64,000 nucleotides of DNA from M3007 sp044224705 (GCA_044224705.1 JBGAJY010000001.1:1-64000); one strand, 5' to 3'; numbered from the stretch's first letter, positions 1 to 8,808 are shown. The notes: generated from the letters alone by a model not told the origin. Made by a program: numbers and translations.

Positions 1-1258
1 CCGCGCCGAAATCGGTTTTCAGCCAAACCAGAACTGGCTGCGTTGCCCAATTGCCCGGAAGCGCAGCGTCAAATTCATAAGTACCGGCCGGGTGTTCACC
101 CTTCCAAAGTACCTGTTCTGTTGATTTTCCATCCACGGGGATGGTTTTCAGGATGACGTTCGTCCTTGCACCCAATTCCACCCGGATGTGCAGCGGCCCG
201 CTGCTGGGGTTGGGCGTGACAAACAGGCGCGGCTCTTTTGCGGACCCCTCGCTCTTGGTCTCCTGAATGCCTGTCGACCCGGAGGAATACCGGAACAATT
301 TATGGCCCGATACAATGGCCGTCTCGGGATTTACCCGCCAGAACCGGTTCAAATTGCCCAGTTGACCCGCAGGAACTTGGCCCCAGGTTTCTCCTCCATC
401 CGTACTTTCGAACAAGTTCGCGTCGCCGGTAAACCCATGCATGGCGTTCAGAAACCCGATCATTTGAAGGTGGTGCGAGGCCGTAGCCACCTTTTTCTTC
501 ACCCAGGTGGCGCCGCCGTCGCTGGATTTGAGGATTTGAGTCGTAGCTCCGGCAATTTCAAGGCGTTCGATGGAGGCGAAAAAATGGGTTGAATCCGGCG
601 TTTGTAACTTCCAGACATAATCGTCGTGAAAGCCGGTTTTGATCTTGGTGTTCCAAGTGAGGCCCCCGTCCGAGGTGGACAGAATAATGCCGCCTTCGGT
701 GGCGGGTTGGGCTGTTCCGCTGACCCAACCACTGTCTGGCGTAATGAAAAAGATATCAACCAGTGCCGTGGCGTAGGCGCTCATATCGATTTTTTCCCAG
801 GACTGGCCGCTGTCGTCGCTTTTGATGATGTAAGCCGGCGTCGACCAGACACCGCACCCGTAAACCCTGCCATTGCCGGGGCAGGAGAGACCGCAAATGC
901 CGCCAGTGAGCCCAGGTACTTCCGCCGTGATATTTTGCCAGTTTTGACCGCCATCGGTGGTTTTGAAAAAATAGCTGCCGCTCATCAGTCCGCCGCAGAA
1001 ACCGGTGTCCGGGCTGATGAATTCTATGCTGCGCAGGTAGCTGGCGAGGCTTGTCTGGACCATCCAGTTCGCGCCGGAATTAACGGTGTGGAAAATTTCT
1101 CCGTTGGCATTACATGCCCAACCCAGGGCCGGATTGACAAAAAAAACGTCGTCGTAGCGGCCCCCTTCGGGTGCGTCGAGGGTGGTCCAGGTTTGGGCGC
1201 TGAGGGTGGGGGAGCAGATGAAAAAGTAAGAGCACAGGAAAATGAATAGGTTACGCAT
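1..1258 (-). CDS. Secreted BNR/Ycf48-like beta-propeller protein with T9SS sorting domain (3' end cut by window)
   Basis: The open frame runs from an ATG at 1256-1258 to the window edge, giving about 419 codons without a stop. The N-terminus is a signal peptide (MRNLFIFLCSYFF, then ...LSAQ). The body holds repeated Asp-box-like units of the form S-x-D-G-G-x-x-W (TTDGGQNW, TSDGGLTW, SSDGGATW, STDGGETW), typical of BNR/sialidase-type and Ycf48-like propellers. Near the edge the protein enters a PNPSSG segment followed by alternating hydrophobic residues, the start of a type A T9SS C-terminal domain. The expected role is an exported or surface-attached propeller of unknown ligand. It lies 45 bp after the TonB receptor stop on the same strand, so it is probably the last gene of that operon. 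Forward-strand frames in this stretch are shadows. Confidence 0.8.
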   Translation of the reverse strand, partial: MRNLFIFLCSYFFICSPTLSAQTWTTLDAPEGGRYDDVFFVNPALGWACNANGEIFHTVNSGANWMVQTSLASYLRSIEFISPDTGFCGGLMSGSYFFKTTDGGQNWQNITAEVPGLTGGICGLSCPGNGRVYGCGVWSTPAYIIKSDDSGQSWEKIDMSAYATALVDIFFITPDSGWVSGTAQPATEGGIILSTSDGGLTWNTKIKTGFHDDYVWKLQTPDSTHFFASIERLEIAGATTQILKSSDGGATWVKKKVATASHHLQMIGFLNAMHGFTGDANLFESTDGGETWGQVPAGQLGNLNRFWRVNPETAIVSGHKLFRYSSGSTGIQETKSEGSAKEPRLFVTPNPSSGPLHIRVELGARTNVILKTIPVDGKSTEQVLWKGEHPAGTYEFDAALPGNWATQPVLVWLKTDFGA

Positions 1259-1303
1259 GTTATCAGGTATTGTTAAAAAACATCCAAAGAAACATGCTTC
1301 ACC

Positions 1304-3631
1304 TCAAAACTTCAAGTCCAGCCCTAGTGTAAAACTCCGGCCGGGCATACGGTAACGTTCCAGTTCTTCATATTGGGCGTTATTCAGGTTACTGATGGAC
1401 AGCCAGGCTGCATAGCGCCCCGATGGAAGCGAGTATCCGACTTTGGTATTGGCCACAAAAACAGCGGCCGGCTCGCTGCCCGGATAGATAAATACCTCTT
1501 CAATCCGGCTGCGGTACCGGCAGTCTGCATGGAAAGTAAACCCCTGGAAGTATGCGGTCGCTCCCATGCCAAAGGAGTGGCGAACCTTATAGGCCAGCAC
1601 ATCGTTGATGCGCTCCGCCGAGATGTCTTTGGCATCCAGAAAGGTATAACTCACACTCAGGGTCAGCAATCTTTTCCACTGCTGCTGGTACGAGATTTCA
1701 ACGCCTTGCATCCGCGCAGATTTCAGGTTGATCACCTGGTACAACAGCGGCTCAAGGGGGTTGGACAACTGGCGGAACGAGATCAGGTTGTTGTAGTGGT
1801 TATAAAACAAGGCCACATCGAGAGAGCCTCCCGGTACAGGATGGGCTTTTACGCCAAGTTCTGCCGACAAGTTCAGGCGTTCCGCGCGCAGATCGGGGTT
1901 GGGCTTGAACCGGAGCCCGCCGCCCTGTTCAAATTTGATGAAACGCTCTGCCACAGGCGGGTCCCGGAATGCCTGAGCGAGCAGGAGGCGAAACGACAGG
2001 TTCCGGTTGGTCTCGTACAGAAACGCAATTTTAGGACTCAAATTTGAAGACCTTACCTGGCCGAATATGCTGTAATAGTCGAACCGCAGGCCAGCCGTAG
2101 CAGTCAGTTTGCGGGTAATTGCGAATTCATCCTGTCCATACAACCCTGCGCCCAAGGCTCGATGTTCGCCATACAACACGGTATCAGGCCGGCCCGAAAC
2201 ATCATCCCAGCGAAGGTCCAGGCCCGCAATGAGGCAGTGTCCGGATCGCGTAAAAAAGTCCATCTGGGTGATATTGCCCAGCCGTCGGGTGTGTACATCC
2301 GATTCAGATAGGACCTGTTTGCCGGTATTGATGTTCGTGCTGTCGTTGCCGGGGTCGGCATCGAAAGTGAATTTTGACTGATTCGAGTAATGGTAAAGGC
2401 GGGTTGAGAATTTAAGATGTTCGTTGGGGGTGACAGCGTAATACAAGTCTGCGTTGAATTCGCGCCGATCCTGGAAATCGTCGAGCCGGTATGCCGCCAC
2501 CTGGTACGCCGACTGGCGGCTGAGCCAGGAAGCAGGCGTGTCGTTGTAAATCCGGTTGGCGTTGGCTGAAAAGAGCAACTGGTGTTTGGCGTTGAACACC
2601 CATTTGGCTTTTGTAAAAAAGTTGTACAGTTCGAAGCCGGATTTTTCTTTGTGTCCGTCGTCGCTCTTCCAACTGCCGTCCAACAGGTAGGAAAACTTCC
2701 CTAACTGCTGGCCGTGGCTGAATGCGATCGTTTTGAAGTCGTTATGACGCTTGTATCCGGCAGCGCGCGGCGCGCGGTTGTACATGCCATAACTCAGCTG
2801 CACGCGGGTCTCCGGTGCGGCGCCAGGGATTCGTGTAATCACATTGACTACGCCGCCCATGGCACTGGAACCATAAAGTGAAGAATAAGCCCCCCTAACC
2901 ACTTCAATCCGTTCGATGGAGCCGAGCGGCACGAGATTCCACAAAGCGCCGCCTGATTCGGGACTGAGTGCGGGGCGGCCATCGATGAGCAGCAGAACCC
3001 GGTTGCCGATTCCGCCCCCGGCCACCTCCGAAGCCCCACGAATGGAAAAAGCCTGTACGTTGGCACTGCCGGATCGCGTCACCAATACACCAGGCATATT
3101 GTCAAAAGCCTGATCGAAGGTTCGGATGCCCTTTTCCTGAATTTGTTTGTCCGTTATGACACCGATACTTGCGGGCGCAAGCCGGATGGCCTGGGAGCGG
3201 CGGGTGGCTGTCACGACCACTTCTCCAACGCTCAGTGAAGCGGGTTGCAGGGCCAAATTAACGCGGGTAACCTGACCGGCAATCACTTCCAGATCGGTCA
3301 TTTTCAGGTCTTGAAAGCCCATAAATGTTGCCGACAAAGCATACCGCCCGGGAAGTATATCCTTAATTTGGAAACTGCCGTTCGCGTCGGAAACAGTACC
3401 CTGCGTACTGTTTTGAAGCCGGATGGTAACCGAAAAAAGCGGGTCTCCATTAACCCCGTCTCGAACGAATCCTTCCACCGACCCCGTCCGACCTGCTTGA
3501 TCGCCAGACGTGGATTCCATGGCAGGAAGGACTTGCGAGGCTGCCGCAAACGGCGTTAAACCCGCAAGTCCTATCCACCAATAAGATATGAAAAAGGGAA
3601 GATGACGGGCGAGCCTGCTTAGTGGTACCAC
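1304..3631 (-). CDS. TonB-dependent outer-membrane receptor
   Basis: A 775-residue protein in the order: signal peptide (about 1-32), carboxypeptidase-regulatory-like beta domain (about 50-130, GSVEGFVRD...GYALSATFMGFQ-type), TonB plug (about 135-260; VVVTATRR, FSIRGASE, VLLLIDGRP, IERIEVVRG, YGSSAMGGVVNVIT), then a 22-strand-type barrel ending in a terminal phenylalanine. It should import a scarce ligand such as a metal complex, cofactor or glycan using TonB energy. Plug and barrel resemble the BtuB/siderophore class rather than SusC, as it is much shorter than the usual ~1000 residues and has no SusD neighbour. The start overlaps the preceding lipoprotein gene by 13 bp, indicating translational coupling. 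The substrate cannot be read from sequence. Confidence 0.9.
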   Translation of the reverse strand: MVPLSRLARHLPFFISYWWIGLAGLTPFAAASQVLPAMESTSGDQAGRTGSVEGFVRDGVNGDPLFSVTIRLQNSTQGTVSDANGSFQIKDILPGRYALSATFMGFQDLKMTDLEVIAGQVTRVNLALQPASLSVGEVVVTATRRSQAIRLAPASIGVITDKQIQEKGIRTFDQAFDNMPGVLVTRSGSANVQAFSIRGASEVAGGGIGNRVLLLIDGRPALSPESGGALWNLVPLGSIERIEVVRGAYSSLYGSSAMGGVVNVITRIPGAAPETRVQLSYGMYNRAPRAAGYKRHNDFKTIAFSHGQQLGKFSYLLDGSWKSDDGHKEKSGFELYNFFTKAKWVFNAKHQLLFSANANRIYNDTPASWLSRQSAYQVAAYRLDDFQDRREFNADLYYAVTPNEHLKFSTRLYHYSNQSKFTFDADPGNDSTNINTGKQVLSESDVHTRRLGNITQMDFFTRSGHCLIAGLDLRWDDVSGRPDTVLYGEHRALGAGLYGQDEFAITRKLTATAGLRFDYYSIFGQVRSSNLSPKIAFLYETNRNLSFRLLLAQAFRDPPVAERFIKFEQGGGLRFKPNPDLRAERLNLSAELGVKAHPVPGGSLDVALFYNHYNNLISFRQLSNPLEPLLYQVINLKSARMQGVEISYQQQWKRLLTLSVSYTFLDAKDISAERINDVLAYKVRHSFGMGATAYFQGFTFHADCRYRSRIEEVFIYPGSEPAAVFVANTKVGYSLPSGRYAAWLSISNLNNAQYEELERYRMPGRSFTLGLDLKF

Positions 3632-4248
3632 TGCTTCACAAAATCGAAGTCCGCTTTGAAGTTGATTTCTTTTTGCTCGCCCTCGGCAATTTCGATGCTT
3701 TCAGGCGCCGGATAGTCAAAGATGGGAATGATGCTTCCGTTCCCTGCCCGTATCCGGATGACTATGCCGTGGCTGACCTGGTCCGGATTGCCCCAATGCA
3801 CGCCAAGGGTTGCAGATTTCAGCGTCGGGTCGGTTATTCTATCATGCCGAAAACCGAGTGCAAGGGCTGAATAGGTGCCGGGTTCCACTTCAATCTCGTA
3901 GGAATAAGTGCTGACGCCGGGTTTGTATTCAAAAATGACGGGATTTTGGGCATTATAGGGCGCTCCTACGGCGAACGTGCCGCCGAGCACGTTGGGTCCG
4001 AAATAATTGTCGGGCACGGCACCCCAGCCGGCAAGCGGATCAAGACTGAATTTAGGGAAAATGGTCAGTTCTACTTCGCCACTATCCACCCAGGATGACC
4101 AGGTGTCGGTATTTTCAATGGTGATGGTACCGTAAATCTTGGTTGTTTTGACGGGATCGTCCTTTTTACAGGCGCTGAAAAAAACAGTTGTGGCGAATGC
4201 CATCAGCACGATGGCGCCTGAGGTCTTGGAAAAATTGGTAAAACGCAT
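3619..4248 (-). CDS. Lipoprotein, probable partner of the TonB receptor
   Basis: A 209-residue protein with a clear lipoprotein signal: a hydrophobic stretch, then a lipobox ending FFSAC followed by KKDD. The mature part is beta-rich with no motif I recognise, containing aromatic and glycine-rich segments and a final acidic region. It is the first gene of a probable operon (lipoprotein, TonB receptor, BNR protein) and overlaps the receptor start by 13 bp, so the two are likely made together and may cooperate at the outer membrane. A ligand-binding role is inferred from context only. It is not SusD-like in length or sequence. Confidence 0.75.
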   Translation of the reverse strand: MRFTNFSKTSGAIVLMAFATTVFFSACKKDDPVKTTKIYGTITIENTDTWSSWVDSGEVELTIFPKFSLDPLAGWGAVPDNYFGPNVLGGTFAVGAPYNAQNPVIFEYKPGVSTYSYEIEVEPGTYSALALGFRHDRITDPTLKSATLGVHWGNPDQVSHGIVIRIRAGNGSIIPIFDYPAPESIEIAEGEQKEINFKADFDFVKQWYH

Positions 4249-4278
4249 TGCGGTAGGTAAAATGACAAGTGAAAAAAT

Positions 4279-4295
4279 GACGCGCCCTGCGCGTC
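4279..4295 (-). terminator. GC hairpin with T-run between AAA+ gene and lipoprotein operon
   Basis: A perfect 7-bp stem (GACGCGC/GCGCGTC) with a 3-nt loop is followed on the minus strand by A and six T residues (4272-4277). It can terminate the upstream AAA+ gene. A TAGGTTTG promoter-like box lies just upstream of it (4310-4317), so it may instead sit inside the 5' leader of the lipoprotein-receptor operon as an attenuator. Confidence 0.6.
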
Positions 4296-4309
4296 CCGGT
4301 TTGTTGCCG

Positions 4310-4317
4310 CAAACCTA
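4310..4317 (-). promoter_or_regulatory. Candidate -7 box (TAGGTTTG) for the lipoprotein-TonB receptor operon
   Basis: The octamer matches the Bacteroidota -7 consensus TAnnTTTG on the minus strand, about 60 nt before the lipoprotein start. No good TTG -33 box is seen at the expected spacing, so support is partial. Confidence 0.4.
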
Positions 4318-4405
4318 AAACCGCTGCGATTGCTGATTCTCACCGTTATGTCAAATTACCTTTAATACGTAGAGTTCGAGGTAATATCAAGTTCGACAAG
4401 GGAAT

Positions 4406-6995
4406 TCACCGCCCAAACCCGATCCCCCTCCGCTGAAACACCTGCAACTTATCCTTGTCAAACGTAAACGTAGCCACGTCGTCCAGCGAAATCGTGTGCA
4501 TGTCCTCATTTGATTCGGGCTTGTTTTGGGCAATGCGCAGGTTCTGGTTTTTAATGGCTTCCATAACCACTTGCCGCACCGTACGAGCGTTTCCGAAATA
4601 TTTGTCGCGGAACTGGTAGAGGAATGCCATGTATTTGCCCAGGTGCTCGCGGGCTTCTTCCGTGACGCGGAATTTCTCCTGCTGGAACATGAACAGGGCG
4701 ATTTCGAGCAATTCTTCCGGCTCGTAGTCTTCGAAGCGCAGAATTTTGTCGAAACGGCTGCCGAGGCCCGGGTTGGCTTTCAGGAAAGCGTCCATGTTCT
4801 CGGGGTAGCCGGCCACGAAGACGAAAAACTCGCCACGGTGGACGGCCACTATTGGTCAGCGCGTAGGCTTCGTCGATGAACAGCACGCCGCCCATGGCTT
4901 CTTCGATACGTTCGGCGGTTTTGATGGCCGTTTGTCCGACGTATCCTGCGACCAGTCCCTGCCGGTCGGTTTCGAGCATATGGCCGCGTTCGAGTACGCC
5001 GAGGGCTTTATAAATCTTGGTCAGGATACGCGCTACGGTGGTTTTGCCGGTGCCGGGGTTGCCCACGAAAACCGTATGCAGAAAAAAGCGTCCGAGCACG
5101 TCGCGGCCGTGTTCGCGGTAAAAACGAACCAGATTGACCAGTTCGCGGATGTCCTTTTTGATGTTTTGCATACCGATCATGCCGTCCAGTTCGTGCAGCG
5201 CCGTGGCGAGCAGGCTTTCGTCGATCGGGATATTCGGCATGGCGCGTTTGCGCAACACCTGAGCGTTGGCCACATCTTCGTGAAGGATCACCTTGAGTGC
5301 TTCGGGTCCGAATTGCCGGGCCTCCGGGTGGGCCATGATGCGCAGGCCGAGCTGAATTTTGGCCTTGTCGATCAGGTCGTGCACGAAACGGGCATTGCCG
5401 AAGCTGCGGTCGCGCTTGCGGAAGGCGTCGGTGATGAGCTCATCCACGAGCACTTTGGCTTCGGCGGCGAGCACCACTTCTTTTTCGCGGGCGGCGTAGT
5501 CGGCGATCAGGCTCAATTCCTGCGGCAGATAATCGGGGAATTCGAAAGTGAGTTTGAACCGGCTGCGCAGGCCGGGATTGGAGTCGAGGAATGTCTTCAT
5601 CTCCTTTGGGTAGCCGGCTACGATCACGGCGAGATCGCCGGGACCGTTGGACAGTTCCTTGACGAGGATTTCAATCACTTCCTTGCCGAAGTCCTTGGTG
5701 TCTTCGGCCGAACGGGCCAGGGAGTAGGCTTCGTCGATAAACAACACGCCGCCGCGCGCCATTTCAATGGCATCCTTGACTTTTGGGGCCGTTTGTCCGA
5801 TGTACTCGCCTACGAGATCGGTGCGGTCCACTTCGTGGACGTGGCCTTTGGTGAGCAGGCCCATTTTTTTGTAGAGCCGTCCCATCATCTTGGCTACGGT
5901 GGTTTTGCCGGTGCCGGGATTGCCGATGAAGACCGAATGCACGTTGATACCGTCGCGTTCGGCGAAGCCTTTTTCTTTCCGAAGTTGCAGGAACTGAATG
6001 TACTGCGCGTGCTCGCGCACCTTGCTTTTGATTTCGCCGAGACCGATGAGGGCATCCAGTTTTGCCAGAACGTCTTCGAAAGTGTCGGCGTCGTCGGCTT
6101 CGGGCAGCAGGTAAATTTGTTGTCCTTTATCGGGCACCCACACACCGTTGGTGCCTTCCTCCCAGTCGACGCCCACCTCGAAAGGCATTACGGCGAGCAG
6201 TTGGTCCATGAAGACGATTTCGGCCGTGTAGCGGTCGTCGCGCCAGGAGCCTTTCACATTGGAACCCCAGCCGGCCGTGATTTTGACGCCTTCATCGCCT
6301 TTTTCAACCCGGTGCAGGCGGACCACCTGGCCTTTGAGCTCACGCGCGTCGTTGTAGAATTTGATAAAAAGTTCGCATTGCCATTGTTTACTCAGCAGCA
6401 GGTTTTTGAGCACGACTTCTGCGTAGATATAGCGGGTTTCTTCGCTGTTGAAGCGTTTGAGGTACTGCCGCTCGAACTCCGGCGTGTCGTCGTAGGGGCC
6501 TTCGTACATGCGCAGGGTGCTGATCTGGCAGTACGGATTGTCGCTTTTGGTGAGCGCTTTGCCGGCATCCTCGATGTAAAAATATTTGGAGGCAACTTTT
6601 TCCCCTTCAATCCAGGCTTCCCAGTAGTAGGTGCCTTTTTTCCAAAAAACGCCTTCTTGTTTGTTGCCCCAGCCTTCGCGAATGTACCCGACCGGGTCGT
6701 ACTTGCTGACCTTGCGGCGGAAGGGCAGGTTACAGATTTCCTTGCGTTGTTTCTTGACCGAATAGCAACGCAATTCGACGGTTACCTCCCAGTCTTCCAG
6801 GTCGAAATACTTATTGTGAAACGATAATTCCGCATAGACGTAGGTCGTTTCCAGGCGGTCAAACACCTGGCGGTATTTCTTTTTGTTGTCGGCCAGCCAC
6901 TCGGTGGATGCATAGACTTTGAGTTCGCGGAATTTCCAGCGTTTGAACTCGGGGTCTTCATGTGGCGGTTGCGATTGGTGAGTTCCGTAGTACAT
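4406..6995 (-). pseudogene. Double AAA+ ATPase (CbxX/CfxQ, SpoVK type) with frameshift and internal deletion
   Basis: Start chosen at 6995 (MYYGTHQSQ) because the longer frame to 7097 has an unlikely N-terminus. Residues about 15-300 form two tandem, similar beta-rich domains. The first AAA+ domain (about 310-570) is complete: Walker A GNPGTGKTT near 357, Walker B VLFIDEA near 416, and an arginine-finger region with NPGLRSRF. The second domain starts near 600 with Walker A near 644 and Walker B near 702. At about 4850 the frame breaks: after EAYALTNSG the reading frame shifts, and the family sequence resumes as RGEFFVFVAGYP in the next frame, which runs to 4406. By comparison with domain one, roughly 18-20 codons after Walker B are also missing. 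The result is either a real inactivating indel or an assembly error. The role is unknown; the family includes the rubisco activase CbbX. Confidence 0.8.
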
Positions 6996-7313
6996 AAAGC
7001 GTGCACGCTTTTGGGCGAATTTCAGGGGAAAAGAATTAAAATGACCGGAGGAGCATAACGGCTGCCGGTGCATTTCAGTTGCCGAAAAATACGGCATTTT
7101 TCAGCCCTGTGGAAAAAAAACTCGGCATTTGCCGGGCGGTAATGCCGTGAATGCAAAAATTTCAGGACACTTCAAAACCCTCGCATTCGGCCGTTGTTAC
7201 AGACGAGGGTTGAGGGCAAATTTGAATCTTTCCAGATTGCAGGCTTCTGGGGCATCCGGCCAAACGGAAGTTAACGCTACTTTTGCCCCCCTCCAAAGCC
7301 CACCTTTTTTACA
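6996..7313. other. Divergent intergenic region between AAA+ gene and fdx
   Basis: This stretch holds the upstream regions of both genes. A TACTTTTG box serving fdx is visible at 7278-7285. An alternative AAA+ start at 7097 would extend that protein by 34 residues, but the extension looks non-coding. I see no RNA gene or repeat here. Confidence 0.5.
7278..7285 (+). promoter_or_regulatory. Candidate -7 box (TACTTTTG) for fdx
   Basis: The octamer fits the Bacteroidota TAnnTTTG consensus, 28 nt before the ferredoxin ATG. No TTG is seen 21 nt upstream, so only the -7 half is supported. Confidence 0.45.
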
Positions 7314-7655
7314 ATGGCTACCGTAAAGTTTTTGTTCGAAGATAAATCCATCGCCCCCAAAACCGTCAGCGGCAAGTTTCTGGACCTCTCCATTCTGGAG
7401 CTGACGGAAGAATACGACGTGCACCTGAACCACAATTGCGGCGGAGTGTGCGCTTGTTCCACCTGCCATGTTTATGTGGAAAAGGGAGAGGAGTTCCTTG
7501 AAGAGATCTCTGAAAAGGAAGAGGATTTCATCGATCGCGCCATCAGCCCCCGCCTCGAAAGCCGCCTGGGCTGCCAGTGTATTATCCTGGATGAGGACGC
7601 GGAAATTACCGTCACCATTCCCGACCAGCGTCAGATTATCGGTCACGAACACTAA
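7314..7655 (+). CDS. fdx: [2Fe-2S] ferredoxin, adrenodoxin/Isc type
   Basis: A 113-residue soluble electron carrier. The cluster ligands are visible as C-x5-C-x2-C within NCGGVCACSTC (about residues 42-51), with the fourth cysteine in RLGCQ. The surrounding HVYVEKGEE, acidic helix and C-terminal IPDQR are typical of the adrenodoxin/ISC ferredoxin family that supplies electrons for Fe-S cluster assembly. One extra cysteine lies between ligands one and two. The next gene, iscX, supports an Fe-S assembly role, although iscS/iscU are not in the window. A 34-bp inverted repeat begins one base after the stop codon. Confidence 0.92.
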   Translation: MATVKFLFEDKSIAPKTVSGKFLDLSILELTEEYDVHLNHNCGGVCACSTCHVYVEKGEEFLEEISEKEEDFIDRAISPRLESRLGCQCIILDEDAEITVTIPDQRQIIGHEH

Positions 7656-7763
7656 TTTTTTAATGATGAATGATGAACGATAAATGATGGATGCGGCTTT
7701 GCGCTTATTCATCGTGGTCATCGATCATTCATCATTTATCGTTCATCATTCATCATTAAAAAA
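7656..7763. repeat. Perfect 34-bp inverted repeat filling the fdx-iscX gap
   Basis: Arms 7656-7689 and 7730-7763 are exact reverse complements, built from TGATGAA-like units ending in six T/A bases, around a 40-nt loop. The left arm starts on the base after the fdx stop and the right arm ends 2 nt before the iscX ATG. The hairpin could terminate transcription, protect the fdx mRNA 3' end or mask iscX initiation. The arms are AT-rich, unlike the coding sequence around them. Confidence 0.9.
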
Positions 7764-7765
7764 AG

Positions 7766-8017
7766 ATGCCTTTCCACGATTTTGACAATTTGCCTATTAA
7801 CTGGGCCGACCATGAAGATGTGGCCATGGCGCTGTACGAGCGTTTTGGCGACGATTTTGATGAGGGTAAAATTTACCGGGTGCGCTTCACAGAACTGCTG
7901 CAATGGATTTTGGAAATTCCGAATTTCGCCGGCAAACGGGAAGAGTCCAACGAAGGGCACCTGGAACAAATTCAGGCCAAATGGGTGTATGAATGGCGTG
8001 CAAACAACAAGGATTGA
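7766..8017 (+). CDS. iscX: Fe-S assembly protein IscX
   Basis: An 83-residue acidic protein matching IscX by INWADHEDVAMALYERFG at the N-terminus, then VRFTELLQWILEI and a final helix with SNEGHLEQIQ and W-x-x-E-W. IscX (YfhJ) is a small acidic adaptor that binds the cysteine desulfurase IscS and modulates iron-dependent cluster assembly. It is slightly longer than the E. coli protein (66 residues). It follows the ferredoxin gene, as in many isc operons, but is separated from it by a perfect inverted repeat whose right arm abuts the start codon. Confidence 0.88.
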   Translation: MPFHDFDNLPINWADHEDVAMALYERFGDDFDEGKIYRVRFTELLQWILEIPNFAGKREESNEGHLEQIQAKWVYEWRANNKD

Positions 8018-8162
8018 GGTTTTGCCGCATATTTATCAGCTATAAAAGACCTTTGTCCCGTTTTCAAACCGTTGTAAAACCTGCTGTCTTTTGGAAAATT
8101 TCCCGTCTTCCCTCGATCCCGGTTCCGATGCCCGTTCGTTCCTGCCCGAGCCTTTGCCTCCG

Positions 8163-8675
8163 ATGGAACTGGTGCACGTATTCGATAAAATGCGCGCGGT
8201 CAAAGCTTTTGTTTTTGATGTGGACGGGGTGCTGACCGACAACACCATGCTCGTTACGGAAGCCGGCGAACTGCTCCGCTCCATGAACGTGCGCGACGGC
8301 CAGGCGATCAAATGGGCCATCAAAGCGGGTTTCCCGATCGGTGCGATTACGGGCGGGCGATCCGTCGGTGTTTCGAAAAGACTGGCCGAACTGGGACTGG
8401 AACAGATTTATTCGGGCGCCGCTGAAAAGGCGCCGCCCTTCGCCCAGTTTCTGGAGCGCTACAACCTCATCGCCGCCGAGGTGTGCTACATCGGGGATGA
8501 TTTGCCTGATCTGCCTGTTTTGCGAAAAGTAGGGCTGGCCTGCTGTCCGAACGACGCCGTGCCAGAGGTGCTGGAAGTGGTGGATTACATCACGACGGTG
8601 CGCGGCGGATTCGGATGTGTCCGCGAGATCATTGAAAAAGTGATGAAGTTGCAGTTTAAATGGCCGGAGTACTGA
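8163..8675 (+). CDS. kdsC: HAD phosphatase, KdsC-like (KDO-8-phosphate phosphatase)
   Basis: A 170-residue protein starting at MELVHVFDK; an upstream ATG at 8091 in frame would add 24 residues without family character. It carries the HAD motif I DVDGVLTD (about residues 17-24), motif II ITGGRS, a conserved lysine near AAEKAPPF and motif IV GDDLPDLPVL. C1-type HAD proteins of this size without a cap domain are KdsC-like and act as tetramers, dephosphorylating 3-deoxy-D-manno-octulosonate 8-phosphate for lipopolysaccharide core synthesis. The sequence cannot separate this from close relatives acting on other acylneuraminate-like sugar phosphates. Confidence 0.85.
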   Translation: MELVHVFDKMRAVKAFVFDVDGVLTDNTMLVTEAGELLRSMNVRDGQAIKWAIKAGFPIGAITGGRSVGVSKRLAELGLEQIYSGAAEKAPPFAQFLERYNLIAAEVCYIGDDLPDLPVLRKVGLACCPNDAVPEVLEVVDYITTVRGGFGCVREIIEKVMKLQFKWPEY

Positions 8676-8699
8676 ACGGAATGGAGTAATTGGGCTGAT

Positions 8700-8796
8700 G
8701 GATGGAATGAAAAAATGAAAAGGGCGGCTTGGCCCTCTCAGGAACTGCCGGCTGGTCATTCCCTTCATTTATTTTATTATTTCATTCATTCCATCC
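8700..8796. repeat. Imperfect inverted repeat between kdsC and ubiA-family gene
   Basis: Outer arms GGATGGAATGA at 8700-8710 and its exact complement at 8786-8796 continue inward with A/T-rich, partly matching sequence. The right arm ends 12 nt before the next ATG. The position and composition resemble the fdx-iscX repeat, but the sequence differs. It may act as terminator or mRNA stabiliser. Confidence 0.65.
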
Positions 8797-8808
8797 TATT
8801 TTTCCCCC

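Noticed and set aside
188..1249. Forward-strand open frames at 188-592 and 626-1249
   Set aside because: They are antisense to a clear signal-peptide and BNR-repeat protein on the minus strand and carry no family character.
3619..4405. Cobalamin riboswitch in front of the TonB receptor operon
   Set aside because: The gap from the AAA+ stop to the lipoprotein start is about 157 nt, too short for the usual element, and no recognisable conserved core was seen.
4932..6827. 631-codon forward frame opposite the AAA+ gene
   Set aside because: It mirrors the codon pattern of the AAA+ gene, whose Walker motifs are on the minus strand.
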